64,000 nucleotides of DNA from Streptomyces sp. NRRL F-6131 (GTDB lineage Bacteria > Actinomycetota > Actinomycetes > Streptomycetales > Streptomycetaceae). Shown piece by piece: positions 25,233-33,159 of this stretch; the first letter of the stretch is position 1, and each line of letters begins with the position of its first letter. Position numbers and translations under genes: made by a program. A model generated the notes under the pieces. The model did not search any database. It was not told where the DNA came from and saw only the letters and a list, made by a program, of their open reading frames with translations. The stretch lies in the NCBI GenBank assembly GCA_000719695.1, contig JOHN01000050.1, positions 22,541-86,540 on the forward strand, given 5' to 3'.

Positions 25233-25326
25233 TCGCCGCTGGCCGCGGTTGGTCGCAGCTGCGATCAACCGCGGCCCGGGGAGCCGGGTGCGTCCGGCAC
25301 CCGTGGCGCCTGCGTGAAGTGCCGGC

Positions 25327-25713
25327 TCAGACCAGGGTGGTGATGCAGAAGGGGTGTCCTGCGGGGTCCAGCAGGACCCGCCACCGGTCGGGCTCCGGCT
25401 GGACCGTGGGCTCGGCGGCTCCCAGGGCGAGCAGCCAGGCCTGCGCCGCATCCAGGTCGTCGACTCCCAGTTCGATGTGCGCCTGCTTCTCCTGGGAGGG
25501 GTCCGGCCAGGTGGGACGCCGGTAGTCCGTCAGGCGGTTGAACCCCAGTCCGGCCGAGCCTTCCTGGCCCAGCAGGACGAAGTCATCGGTGGAGTGGGCG
25601 ACGGACAGTCCAAGGGCGGCGCCGTAGAAGCGGGCCATTGCGGCAGGGTCCGGGCAGTCGAAGGTGACGGCCGCGTAGCGGATCGCGGGTGCGGATGTCG
25701 TTCCAGTGCTCAT
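25327..25713 (-). CDS. VOC-fold glyoxalase-like protein
   Basis: The 128-residue product has VTFDCPDPAAMARFYGAALG at the start of module 1, QAHIELGVDDLDAAQAWLLALG in the middle in two segments, and WRVLLDPAGHPFCI at the end of module 2. This is the two-module VOC fold of the glyoxalase-like subgroup, the same subgroup as the gene at 21559. It faces a WYL-type regulator across 63 bp, so it may be that regulator's target. The substrate is not predictable. Confidence 0.85.
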   Translation of the reverse strand: MSTGTTSAPAIRYAAVTFDCPDPAAMARFYGAALGLSVAHSTDDFVLLGQEGSAGLGFNRLTDYRRPTWPDPSQEKQAHIELGVDDLDAAQAWLLALGAAEPTVQPEPDRWRVLLDPAGHPFCITTLV

Positions 25714-25776
25714 GCGACAGACGCTACGACGGGACCAGGACAGCTTCGGTCCGGGTCGTGCGGGACACTTCCCGAT

Positions 25777-26748
25777 GTGATCAGCACCTCGGCCCGCCTG
25801 CTGCGACTCGTCTCACTGCTGTCCGCGAGACCCTCGTGGACCTGCCGTGAGCTGGCCGACCAGATGGCGGTGACCGAGCGCACGGTGCGCCGGGACGTCG
25901 CCAGGCTCCGGGAACTCGGCTACGGAGTCGAGTCCGACCCGGGGCCCTGGGGCGGCTACCGCCTCAGGGCCGGGAACCGGGTGCCGCCACTGGTCCTCGA
26001 TGACGAAGAGGCACTCGCCGTCGCCGTCGGGCTGCGCGAGGCGGCGCTCAGCGGTGTTCTCGGCGGCGACCAGGCCGCGCTGTCCGCGCTGCTGAAACTG
26101 CGGCAGGTCCTTCCGTCGCGGATCGCGGACCGACTCGGTGAGATGGACGCCGCCCTGGTCCACGCCCCCAGGCCCGCCGAGCCGCAGATCGCGCCCGCCA
26201 TGCTGCTGGAACTGGCCACCGCGTGCCGCCGGGGCGAGCGCGCCCACCTGTCGTACCGCGACAGGAACGGGAAGGCGACCACCCGGGACGTCGACCCGTA
26301 CCGCCTCGTGCACACGAGGCGCCGCTGGTACTTCGTCGCTCAGGACGTGACACGGGGCGAGTGGCGGACGTTCCGGGCGGACCGGGTGGCTCGCATACAG
26401 CCGACCGGGCATGCCGTGGAACTCCTCGACCCGCCCGACCCCGTCCTGCTCGTCTCCCGGTCCCTCGCAGCCGGCGCCTACCCGCTCCACGTCACGGTCC
26501 GCGTTCCGCTGCCCATGGACCAGGCACTCCGGCTGGTCCCGCCGACGGTCGGCACTCACCGCCCGGACGGTGCCGACGCCACCGTCATCGACATCGGCGG
26601 CCCTGATGCGGACGGGCTGGCCGGATACCTGCTCGGCCTGGCCGTACCGCTGCGAGTCCTGTCCCCGGACGAGGTACGGGAGGCACTGCTGCGCCGTACC
26701 CGGGACCTGCTCGCGGCCAACGAGGTGCCGTCGACGGAGATCGAGTGA
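25777..26748 (+). CDS. HTH-WYL transcriptional regulator (YafY/DeoR-like)
   Basis: The 323-residue product has an N-terminal HTH_11 (SARPSWTCRELADQMAVTER, TVRRDVARLRELGY), then a WYL domain at about residues 145-215 with YRLVHTRRRWYFVAQD, and the C-terminal WCX extension. WYL domains bind nucleotides or other ligands and control stress or defence genes. The GTG at 25777 gives the usual start (ISTSARLLRLV); it lies 63 bp from the divergent VOC gene, which it may regulate. No Shine-Dalgarno is clear, so the message may be leaderless. Confidence 0.88.
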   Translation: MISTSARLLRLVSLLSARPSWTCRELADQMAVTERTVRRDVARLRELGYGVESDPGPWGGYRLRAGNRVPPLVLDDEEALAVAVGLREAALSGVLGGDQAALSALLKLRQVLPSRIADRLGEMDAALVHAPRPAEPQIAPAMLLELATACRRGERAHLSYRDRNGKATTRDVDPYRLVHTRRRWYFVAQDVTRGEWRTFRADRVARIQPTGHAVELLDPPDPVLLVSRSLAAGAYPLHVTVRVPLPMDQALRLVPPTVGTHRPDGADATVIDIGGPDADGLAGYLLGLAVPLRVLSPDEVREALLRRTRDLLAANEVPSTEIE

Positions 26749-26832
26749 TCGAGTAGGGACCGGGCAGAGAATCCGGTCTGCCGTCACGCGGCCGGACCCT
26801 CCTACCGCTCGCGGGGCTCGCCGTCGGCCGTG

Positions 26833-26855
26833 GGAAGTCGGCGACACCGACTTCC
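26833..26855. repeat. Dispersed palindrome, copy 4 (degenerate right arm)
   Basis: GGAAGTCGG (26833-26841) and CCGACTTCC (26847-26855) pair over 9 bp with a 5-nt loop. The outer left bases still read GTGG, but the right outer arm has changed. It lies 84 nt past the WYL regulator stop and 29 nt before the next start. Confidence 0.8.
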
Positions 26856-26884
26856 GGCGCCGCGGCGCCGGTAGCCTCGTCGTC

Positions 26885-27322
26885 ATGATGCGCGGTTGGA
26901 TCTTGCCGGTGTTGCTCGTGGCCTGCGGTTCGCTCGTTGCGGCCGCGATGTTCGTCAGGGGGTCCTTCGGCGGTGCCGTTCCGGTGCTGTTGATGTTCGT
27001 CCTGCTGGCGTGGGTGAACTCGCCGCTGGCGTTTCCGAGGTCCATCGGTGCGGTGGAGGCGCAGCGCCGCAGCGTGATCGACGGCCGGCCGATCGTCTAC
27101 TGGCGGGCGGGCTGCAAGTACTGCCTGCGCCTGAGGTTCCGGTTGGGCCGCAACGCCCGCCGGGTGCACTGGGTCGACATCTGGCGCGACCCGGCCGGGG
27201 CGACGACGGTGAGGGCGGCCAACGGCGGCAACGAGACCGTGCCGACCGTCGTGGTGGCGGGCGAGCCGCACGTCAACCCCGATCCCGAGTGGGTGCGCGC
27301 ACAGCTCTCCCCGGCGACGTGA
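26885..27322 (+). CDS. Membrane-anchored glutaredoxin/mycoredoxin-like protein
   Basis: The 145-residue product has two hydrophobic helices (about residues 5-24 and 28-47), then a small thioredoxin-fold domain with the dithiol motif CKYC at about residues 79-82 (YWRAGCKYC), and the cis-Pro region ETVPTVVVAG. This resembles the glutaredoxin-like mycoredoxins of actinobacteria, which reduce mycothiol mixed disulfides, here tethered to the membrane. Two ATGs are adjacent (26885, 26888). It is followed by a strong terminator shared with the convergent DUF397 gene. Confidence 0.82.
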   Translation: MMRGWILPVLLVACGSLVAAAMFVRGSFGGAVPVLLMFVLLAWVNSPLAFPRSIGAVEAQRRSVIDGRPIVYWRAGCKYCLRLRFRLGRNARRVHWVDIWRDPAGATTVRAANGGNETVPTVVVAGEPHVNPDPEWVRAQLSPAT

Positions 27323-27371
27323 GCGGCTCGGGCCGTACAGGTGAGTTCTGTCGGGGTGGGTGCGGGAGGTT

Positions 27372-27400
27372 GTCGGCCCGCCGCGCCTCGGCGGGCCGAC
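27372..27400. terminator. Terminator between convergent glutaredoxin-like and DUF397 genes
   Basis: A perfect 12-bp stem (GTCGGCCCGCCG and complement) with a 5-nt loop lies 14 nt past the DUF397 stop and 50 nt past the glutaredoxin-like stop. Confidence 0.82.
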
Positions 27401-27413
27401 GGAGGGCGTCGTG

Positions 27414-27599
27414 TCAGACGTCGGCGTTCGCGGCGAAGGCGATGAACGCCTTCCATGCGGCGGGCTCGAAGGCCAGCTGGGGGCCGCTCTTGTCCTTGGA
27501 GTCACGGACGTGGACGGTGCCGGGGGTCTCGGCGATCTCGACGCACGCAGCATCCTCGTTGGTGCTGTGGCTGCTCTTGAACCATGCCAGTTCGGTCAT
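27414..27599 (-). CDS. DUF397 protein, copy 1
   Basis: The 61-residue product is a complete DUF397 domain: WFKSSHSTNEDAACVEIAE, VHVRDSKDKSGPQLAF and W-KAF near the end. These small proteins are partners of an XRE/DUF5753 regulator in the BldB/WhiJ/AbaA-type system of actinomycetes that controls development and antibiotic production. It is very close in sequence to the adjacent copy at 27662, so a local duplication is clear. A strong hairpin separates the two. Confidence 0.92.
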   Translation of the reverse strand: MTELAWFKSSHSTNEDAACVEIAETPGTVHVRDSKDKSGPQLAFEPAAWKAFIAFAANADV

Positions 27600-27613
27600 G
27601 GGACCAGGATGCG

Positions 27614-27649
27614 CCGAGGGCCCGCCGCGGGGAAGCGGCGGGCCCTCGG
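27614..27649 (-). terminator. Terminator between the two DUF397 genes
   Basis: A perfect 15-bp stem (CCGAGGGCCCGCCGC and complement) with a 6-nt GGGGAA loop lies 12 nt past the stop of DUF397 copy 2. It should limit read-through into copy 1, so the two copies may be expressed at different levels. Confidence 0.85.
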
Positions 27650-27661
27650 GAGGGTGCTATT

Positions 27662-27847
27662 TCAGACGTCGGCGTTCGCGGCGAAGTTGACGAACGCCTT
27701 CCACTCGGCCGGCTCGAAGGCCAGCTGGGGGCCGGTCTTGTCCTTGGAGTCGCGGACGTGGACGCTGCCGGGCGTTTCGGCGACCTCAACGCACGCGGCG
27801 CCCTCGTTGCTGCTGTAGCTGCTCTTGAACCACGTCAGTTCGGCCAT
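27662..27847 (-). CDS. DUF397 protein, copy 2
   Basis: The 61-residue product differs from copy 1 at only a few positions (for example TWFKSSYSSNEG against AWFKSSHSTNED). It starts 2 nt behind the stop of the XRE/DUF5753 gene, so it is the copy most tightly linked to that regulator and likely its direct partner. Some family members act as the signal or antagonist for the regulator; that role is inferred from WhiJ-type systems. Confidence 0.92.
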   Translation of the reverse strand: MAELTWFKSSYSSNEGAACVEVAETPGSVHVRDSKDKTGPQLAFEPAEWKAFVNFAANADV

Positions 27848-27849
27848 GC

Positions 27850-28725
27850 CTACCGCTCTCCCAGAATCTTCTCGATCAGGGCCAGGGACTCCCTCATGGT
27901 GAGCGCCTGCCCCCTGAGGGTGCCGTACCGTGCTGCCATCTTACGGACCTCGGCGGGATCCGTGATCAGCCTGTTCACGTGCTGCACCTCGACATACGCG
28001 ATCTGCGCACGGCCGTTGGGCGTGAGGAGAATGAACGAGCCTCCCATGCCAGCGTTCTCCGTGCGGTCGAACGGCATCACTTGGAGCTCCACGCCGCGGA
28101 CCTCGGCGACCTTGAGCAGGTGCCGCAGCTGGGCGTCGTGTACCTCCCAGCCGCCCAGCGGACGGCGCAGCGCACTTTCGTCGATCACCCAGCTCATCAC
28201 CGGCAACGGCCAGCGGCTCAGGATCTCCTGCCTGGCCATTCGGGCTGCGACCCACGAGTCGACCTGCTCGACGGAGAGCCACGGCCTGCGCATGTCGTAC
28301 AGCGCCCGGGCGTGCGCCTCTGTCTGCAGCAGCCCAGGAATGTGCAGGCTGCTGTACTCGTGGATCTCGATCGCCTTCGCTTCCTCCGCCGTGAAGGCCT
28401 TCGAGAAGGCCGGATGACGCTCACTCACCCGGATCTTCGCCTTCATCACGTCGTCCGCGACGACCTTCAGCGCGCCGCCCGCGCCGACGGCGTCGTCCAC
28501 CACCGTCAGCAGCTCGACTCTCGGCGTCCGCTTGCCCCGTTCGACGAGGCCGAGCATGTCCTCGCTGTACCCGATCTGCTCCGCCAGCTCGCGCTGCGTC
28601 AGGCCCGCCCGCTCGCGGAACAATTTGATCAACTTGCCCACCGCGCTGTAGAACTCCGCGACCCCGTCCGAGTTCTCTGCCGTCTCCCCGTCGTCGAAGA
28701 CCGTGCGCTCGACGCCACCCGCCAT
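27850..28725 (-). CDS. XRE regulator with DUF5753 domain (WhiJ/AbaA-like)
   Basis: The 291-residue product has an HTH_31-type helix-turn-helix at about residues 25-80 (AGLTQRELAEQIGYSEDMLG) and the DUF5753 ligand domain from about residue 105, marked by IHEYSSLHIPGLLQTEAHAR. It forms the classic trio with the DUF397 genes behind it and the divergent HATPase gene. Members regulate aerial development and secondary metabolism. ATG 28725 has AGGGGTGA at good distance and was chosen over a GTG 9 nt earlier. Confidence 0.9.
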   Translation of the reverse strand: MAGGVERTVFDDGETAENSDGVAEFYSAVGKLIKLFRERAGLTQRELAEQIGYSEDMLGLVERGKRTPRVELLTVVDDAVGAGGALKVVADDVMKAKIRVSERHPAFSKAFTAEEAKAIEIHEYSSLHIPGLLQTEAHARALYDMRRPWLSVEQVDSWVAARMARQEILSRWPLPVMSWVIDESALRRPLGGWEVHDAQLRHLLKVAEVRGVELQVMPFDRTENAGMGGSFILLTPNGRAQIAYVEVQHVNRLITDPAEVRKMAARYGTLRGQALTMRESLALIEKILGER

Positions 28726-28866
28726 GGGAATCACCCCTGCTCACATGTGTTTGCGACCGAATGATCCGAGCTGCCCCGACCGGCCGACCCTCCGCGTCCG
28801 CACAAGCACGCTCCGTGCTCACCGGAACCGTGGTCAGCGTACGTCGGGGCCGCCAGGCTTTTCCCC

Positions 28867-29319
28867 ATGACGACCGAAATTCCGCTCGACAACCCCCGCC
28901 GCCACACCACCACGCTCGCCCCCACCCCGAAGGGCGCCCGGCTCTGTCGAAACATCGTCAGACGTCAACTCGTCGCCTGGGGAGTCGATTCGACGCTCGG
29001 TGAGCCCTTCCACTCCGCGCTGCTGATCGTCGCCGAGCTGGCGGCGAACGCCGTCACGCACGGGCGTGTTCCGGGGCGCGGGTTCGAGCTGCACATCAGT
29101 CTCACCACCGCCGTGCGCCGGGGCGCCACCCTCCGGATCGAGATCTCCGACTGCCGGGGGGACCGCCTGCCCGTCCTCGCGGGCGCCCGCGCCTCGGACG
29201 CGCAGTCCGGCCGGGGGCTCGTCCTGATCGACGCGCTCGCGGACCGCTGGGGCACGGACTCCCGCCACCCCAACGCCAAGACGGTCTGGGCCGAACTCGA
29301 CCTCGCCGATGCCCGCTGA
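28867..29319 (+). CDS. HATPase_c anti-sigma-like ATP-binding protein (RsbW family)
   Basis: The 150-residue product has the N-box ELAANAVTHG at about residues 60-69 and the G-box region SGRGLVLIDALADRWG near residue 120, the signature of the small histidine-kinase-like ATPases of Streptomyces. It sits divergently from the XRE/DUF5753 gene and completes the trio with DUF397. It may act as an anti-sigma factor or regulator. A 54-residue membrane-protein frame overlaps its stop. Confidence 0.88.
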   Translation: MTTEIPLDNPRRHTTTLAPTPKGARLCRNIVRRQLVAWGVDSTLGEPFHSALLIVAELAANAVTHGRVPGRGFELHISLTTAVRRGATLRIEISDCRGDRLPVLAGARASDAQSGRGLVLIDALADRWGTDSRHPNAKTVWAELDLADAR

Positions 29320-29473
29320 GTCCCGCCGTTCGGCGACCGCCGCCGGCAGCGCCGCGCTCTGCACCCTGCTCCCGTTCGTCCTCCTCCTCGCCCTGCTCGT
29401 CTGGGTCTATCCGCTCACCACCCGTCACCACGCCACCCGGCCCACCCCGACCGCCACCCCGACGGCGCGTTGA
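29309..29473 (+). CDS. Small single-helix membrane protein, 54 residues
   Basis: An ATG 11 nt inside the end of the HATPase gene opens a 54-residue frame. It encodes a short polar start, one strong hydrophobic helix (ALCTLLPFVLLLALLVWVYP) and a Thr/Pro-rich tail (ATRPTPTATPTAR). The overlap suggests translational coupling to the HATPase gene, and a membrane tether for that regulator is an attractive but unproven idea. It is short, so chance is not excluded. Confidence 0.55.
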   Translation: MPAESRRSATAAGSAALCTLLPFVLLLALLVWVYPLTTRHHATRPTPTATPTAR

Positions 29474-29484
29474 CCCCGGTCGGC

Positions 29485-29519
29485 GGAGTGGGAAGTCGGC
29501 CGGCCCGACTTCCCACTCC
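29485..29519. repeat. Dispersed palindrome, copy 5
   Basis: GGAGTGGGAAGTCGG (29485-29499), loop CCGGC, and CCGACTTCCCACTCC (29505-29519) form a perfect 15-bp stem, the longest unbroken copy. It lies 12 nt past the small membrane protein stop. Confidence 0.9.
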
Positions 29520-29688
29520 TTGTCCGGGTACGCCCGAAGGAGGACGGAGCGTCCACCCTCGGGGCCACGGCCTCCCGCTTCCGCTCGTCCGGTGAACTGA
29601 CGACCGGTCGGGGAGCGAGGTGATGGTGTGGAGCTGCCCCGCAAGACCGGGCGAAACAGCACACGCACCGCCGTACGAGAGGCACTTC

Positions 29689-30831
29689 ATGAAGTCGCAC
29701 CGCCGCCGCCACGCCCTGACGGCCGCCGCCGTCACCGCCGCCCTGGCCGTCGGAACCCTGGCCGCCGCCGCGCCGTCCGCCGTCGCCGCATCGCCCTCCG
29801 GCTCCGGGCGGGACGTCGTCCAGCAGCGGTTGAACGCGCTGGTGGCCGACGGCGTCGCGCCCGGGGCGTTGGGTACCGTCCGTTCCCTGGACGGCCGGGT
29901 GCGCAGCTACACCGCCGGGGTGGGCGACATCGCCACCGGTGCCGCGGTGCCCCGCGACGGTCAGGTGCGGGTCGGCAGCAACACCAAGACCTTCACCTCC
30001 GTCCTCGTGCTGCAGCTCGTCGCCCGGGGCAAGGTCGAGCTGGACGCGCCGGTGGAGCGGTACCTGCCGGGCGTGGTGCGCGGGGAGCGGATCGACGGCA
30101 ACCGGATCACCGTCCGCCATCTGCTCCAGCAGACCAGCGGCCTGCCCAACTACACCCTCCATCTCGGCGACGACGTCCGGCTCTACCAGCCGCGCGAGCT
30201 GCTGGACATCGCGCTCCGGTACCCGGGCGAGTCGGAGCCCGGCGAGGTGTGGGCCTACAGCAACACCAACTACGTGCTCGCCGGGCTGATCGTCGAGGCG
30301 GTGACCCACCGGAGCCTCGCCGAGGAGATCGACCGGCGGATCGTCCGGCCGCTGGGCCTGCGCCACACCTACTTCCCCGTGCCGGGCGACGCGACGATCC
30401 GCGAGGCCCACCCCCGGGGCTACTACCGGGAGTCGGCGGGCGGGCCGTTGGTCGACATCACCGACATGGACCCCTCCTGGGCTTGGGCAGCCGGCCAATT
30501 GGTGTCCACCCCCAGCGATCTCAACCGGTTCTTCACCGCGCTGCTGGACGGCGAACTCCTGCCCCCGGACCAGCTTGCCGAGATGCGCACCACGGTCCCC
30601 GCCAAGGAGCCCTTCGCGGCGGGGACGGCGTACGGACTGGGGCTGGTCAGCACGCCGCTGTCCTGCGGCGGCGTGTACTGGGGCCACGGCGGCAGCATCC
30701 CGGGCTACGAGACCCGGGTCGGCGTCACCGAGGACGGCCGCGCCGCCACCGTCACGATGACCGTCCAGGCGCCGGACAAGGCGGCGGCCCGGCAGTTGGA
30801 GGGGGCGGTGGACGCGGCGCTGTGCCGCTGA
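29689..30831 (+). CDS. Secreted D-Ala-D-Ala carboxypeptidase / class C beta-lactamase-like hydrolase
   Basis: The 380-residue product has a signal peptide (KSHRRRHALTAAAVTAALA..., cleavage near AVA-A at about residue 30). The serine-hydrolase motifs are complete: SxxK as SNTK, YxN in YSNTNY and HGG near residue 330. It should act on peptidoglycan stem peptides or similar substrates outside the cell. GAGAGG lies 8 nt before ATG 29689; an upstream in-frame ATG (29620) would put the signal peptide in the wrong place. It resembles the gene at 17198 (ERYLPGVV, YSNTNY in both), which points to paralogy. Confidence 0.9.
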   Translation: MKSHRRRHALTAAAVTAALAVGTLAAAAPSAVAASPSGSGRDVVQQRLNALVADGVAPGALGTVRSLDGRVRSYTAGVGDIATGAAVPRDGQVRVGSNTKTFTSVLVLQLVARGKVELDAPVERYLPGVVRGERIDGNRITVRHLLQQTSGLPNYTLHLGDDVRLYQPRELLDIALRYPGESEPGEVWAYSNTNYVLAGLIVEAVTHRSLAEEIDRRIVRPLGLRHTYFPVPGDATIREAHPRGYYRESAGGPLVDITDMDPSWAWAAGQLVSTPSDLNRFFTALLDGELLPPDQLAEMRTTVPAKEPFAAGTAYGLGLVSTPLSCGGVYWGHGGSIPGYETRVGVTEDGRAATVTMTVQAPDKAAARQLEGAVDAALCR

Positions 30832-30984
30832 GCGCCACCGATCACCGCCGAAGGGGCGCGAGGCTTTACCAAACGGTCGACCAACAGGCCTTCCGGCTCG
30901 GGTAGCGTCCAGCTCAGTCCCCCTTCGAACGCATCGCGGACCCGACCTGCCGTCCGGCGGGCCGGGTCCGTCGAGAGGTGTGCC

Positions 30985-31290
30985 ATGAACACGATCGCCC
31001 TGGCCGAGGCCGCGTCCGCCCTGCAAACCCCTTGGGAGTCCGAGGTGTTGCAGCAGGTGGGCACGGCCGCCGTGAAGCTCCTGCGGATGGACGGACGACC
31101 GCTGCCCGTGGAGTCCCACGCCACGGCGGAGGTGCTGCTCGTCCTCCACGGCCGCCTCGAACTGCTCGCGGACGGGGTGGAGGTGACCGTCGGACCCGGT
31201 GAGCTGTACCGGGTCGCGGCGGGCGTCGAGCACGCCGTCCGCGAGGGCAGCCGGGGCGCGCTGCTGATCGTCGAGGTGCCCGAGGACTGA
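30985..31290 (+). CDS. Small cupin-domain protein
   Basis: The 101-residue product is a single cupin barrel: ESHATAEVLLVLHGRLELLADG as the first motif in two parts and VGPGELYRVAAGVEHAV as the second, with histidines that could bind a metal. Such proteins serve as binding proteins, isomerases or dioxygenase-like enzymes. A GAGAGG site precedes the ATG. It converges with the secreted protein gene at 31343. Confidence 0.83.
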   Translation: MNTIALAEAASALQTPWESEVLQQVGTAAVKLLRMDGRPLPVESHATAEVLLVLHGRLELLADGVEVTVGPGELYRVAAGVEHAVREGSRGALLIVEVPED

Positions 31291-31311
31291 GGCGGGGGTG
31301 CCGAAAGCAGT

Positions 31312-31335
31312 CCGGTCCGCGTGATCGCGGGCCGG
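31312..31335. terminator. Terminator between convergent cupin and secreted-protein genes
   Basis: A 10-bp stem CCGGTCCGCG / CGCGGGCCGG with one G-T wobble and a TGAT loop lies between the two stops. Confidence 0.7.
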
Positions 31336-31342
31336 CCCCGGC

Positions 31343-31822
31343 TCAGGCCAATGCGTCGGTGAGGCCGTCGATCAGCAGGGTTTCGAGGTTCACCTTGTAC
31401 AGCAGCTTCGTGTCGGCCGCCCCGTCCTCCCACACTTCGGTCAGGAGGATCGTGGCGTGGTTGTCGGCTTCGCCCTGGTCGGTCAGGCTGTAGGCCTTGG
31501 GCAGCTCGCTCCGGCGCAGGACGGGATCCACCTGGTGCTCGGAGCCCCAGACGGTGAGGGCGTCGTCGAGTTCGGTGGTGAGGAAGTCCTTGCGCACCGC
31601 GAACACGTCCTTGCCCTCGGAGTGCTCGTTGCGCACGGCGTCCAGGTACTGCTGGAAGAACTGGTCGACCTGGAGCTCGGCCCTCGACGCCCGCAGCGTG
31701 TGGACGGAGGCCGGGGCATGCGTGCTCGTCGCCTGAGCGGGAAGGGCGAGCAGGCCGGAGCCGGCGACTGCCAGGGCGCACGCGCCGATCGCGGCGCGGC
31801 GCAGGGTCGAGCGGTAGGACAC
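31343..31822 (-). CDS. Secreted protein of unknown function
   Basis: The 159-residue product has a signal peptide (STLRRAAIGACALAVAGSG..., cleavage near AQA) and a compact helical domain of about 115 residues with no recognisable family motif. Charged helices (QVDQFFQQYLDAVRNEH) and a C-terminal strand region (DNHATILLTEVWEDG) suggest a small extracellular binding domain. GTG 31822 with AGGGAG upstream is preferred to ATG 31855, because it gives a compact signal peptide. I do not recognise it. Confidence 0.75.
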   Translation of the reverse strand: MSYRSTLRRAAIGACALAVAGSGLLALPAQATSTHAPASVHTLRASRAELQVDQFFQQYLDAVRNEHSEGKDVFAVRKDFLTTELDDALTVWGSEHQVDPVLRRSELPKAYSLTDQGEADNHATILLTEVWEDGAADTKLLYKVNLETLLIDGLTDALA

Positions 31823-31930
31823 GGGGGCTCCCTGAAGGACGGTTGGAGTGGCCATGACGACTCAAGCACCCGCCGCCTCCGTGCACAGCGGCCGTCCGGG
31901 TGGTCCGCGCCGACCCCGACCCGACCAGCC

Positions 31931-32884
31931 CTAACCACCCGCCAGGGCGGTGGCGGCGGCCCCGGCCACGGCCTGGACCAGGGTGATGCCCCGGGTGTCG
32001 CTCGGGTTGCCGTCCGAGAGCACGGCGATCAGCAGCTCGTGCCCGTCCCGCTCGACCCGGCCGATGCTGTTGATCACCCACAGGTCGTCCGACTCCCGCG
32101 GGAGCCAGCCGTTCTTCACGGTGAAACCGCCGTTGCTCGCGGCCGCGCCCACGCCCCAGCGCTGGTCGTCCTCCACCTGGTCGAGCAGCTCCTGGAGATA
32201 GCTGCGCGAGGCGGGCGAGAGCAGCGACTCGCCGGTGAAGACCTGCTGCAGGAGGCGCAGTTGGTCGTCGGCGGTGGTCGAGGTGAGGCCCCAGTAGCCG
32301 TCCCGGCCGGCCTCGGTGGCGGTCAGTCCGAACCGCGTGTTGGCGGCGTCCAGGCCCGTCTCCCCGCCGATCTCGCCCCACAGGGCGGTGGCGGAGTCGT
32401 TGTCGCTGTTCTCGATCATCGTGGCGGCCAGGTCGCGCTGGTCCGCCGTCAGCGTGGTGCCGCCGTCCTGGGCCTGGAGCAGCAACGCGGAGAGTATGTC
32501 GACCTTGACGACGCTGGCGGCGGCGAAGGCGTGACCGGAGCCGCCGTAGCTGAGCGACTGCCCCGTCTCCAGGTCGGTGATCGCCACGGAGACGGCGCCG
32601 TCGGCCGAGGCGACGGCGCCGCGCAAGGCGGCGTCGGCCTCCCCGGTCGGCACGGCGGTGGCGGTGGGGGTGACCGTCGGGGTGGCCGTCGCGGCGGACG
32701 CGGGAGTGGGGGCGAAGGTCGCCGTCGGGGCGGAGGAGGTCGTGTCGGCTGCCACGACGGACAGGTGCGGGCCGCTCCCGACGCCGTCGGAGTGCCCCTG
32801 GGCCACGGCGGCGAGGGTCCCCGCGGCGACGAGGAGGCCGACGGGTACCAACACCCTTGCCCGGGACACGCTTCGTATCGACAT
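31931..32884 (-). CDS. Secreted class A beta-lactamase-like serine hydrolase
   Basis: The 317-residue product has a hydrophobic N-terminal segment (RVLVPVGLLVAAGTLAAVA), a Thr/Pro/Ala-rich linker up to about residue 85, and a class A-type domain. Its motifs are SxxK as SVVK, SDN as SDN (in IENSDNDSA) and KxG as KNG. The Glu166 omega-loop motif is not obvious, so beta-lactamase activity is doubtful and a peptidase-like role is possible. ATG 32884 begins MSIRSVSRAR with a normal signal layout; longer starts were not used. Confidence 0.83.
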   Translation of the reverse strand: MSIRSVSRARVLVPVGLLVAAGTLAAVAQGHSDGVGSGPHLSVVAADTTSSAPTATFAPTPASAATATPTVTPTATAVPTGEADAALRGAVASADGAVSVAITDLETGQSLSYGGSGHAFAAASVVKVDILSALLLQAQDGGTTLTADQRDLAATMIENSDNDSATALWGEIGGETGLDAANTRFGLTATEAGRDGYWGLTSTTADDQLRLLQQVFTGESLLSPASRSYLQELLDQVEDDQRWGVGAAASNGGFTVKNGWLPRESDDLWVINSIGRVERDGHELLIAVLSDGNPSDTRGITLVQAVAGAAATALAGG

Positions 32885-33040
32885 GGTCAACGACCCTAGG
32901 GCGCGCGGCTTTGAACGCCCTGAGAACGGCATGGACATTTTCTCACGACCGCCGGCGGCCGAACCCGAACCCGGCCGTCGAACCCGGCGTCGGCGACCGC
33001 GGCCGGGGAGCCGTGCCCGGGGAGCCGTGCCCGCGAACGA

Positions 33041-33074
33041 CGAAGGCCCGGAGGACGGATCCTCCGGGCCTTCG
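33041..33074 (-). terminator. Terminator behind tRNA-fMet
   Basis: A perfect 15-bp stem (CGAAGGCCCGGAGGA and complement) with a 4-nt loop lies 11 nt past the tRNA 3' end on the minus strand, followed by TCGTCGTTCG on that strand. Confidence 0.82.
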
Positions 33075-33085
33075 GTGCTACTGAG

Positions 33086-33159
33086 TAGCGGGGACAGGAT
33101 TTGAACCTGCGACCTCTGGGTTATGAGCCCAGCGAGCTACCGAGCTGCTCCACCCCGCC
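33086..33159 (-). tRNA. tRNA-fMet (CAT)
   Basis: The 74-nt gene folds into a full cloverleaf. The anticodon CAT lies in loop CTCATAA (complement of 33121-33127). The anticodon stem ends in three consecutive G-C pairs (CTGGG/CCCAG), and positions 1 and 72 do not form a Watson-Crick pair: both are initiator hallmarks. The T-arm is GCAGG TTCAAAT CCTGT. The 3' CCA is not encoded. It stands alone with its own terminator. Confidence 0.95.

Noticed and set aside
31931..32884. True class A beta-lactamase
   Set aside because: SxxK, SDN and KxG are present but the Glu166 omega-loop is not clear, so only a beta-lactamase-like hydrolase is claimed.
33086..33159. Elongator tRNA-Met reading
   Set aside because: The anticodon stem has three G-C pairs next to the loop and the first pair is not Watson-Crick, which are initiator features.
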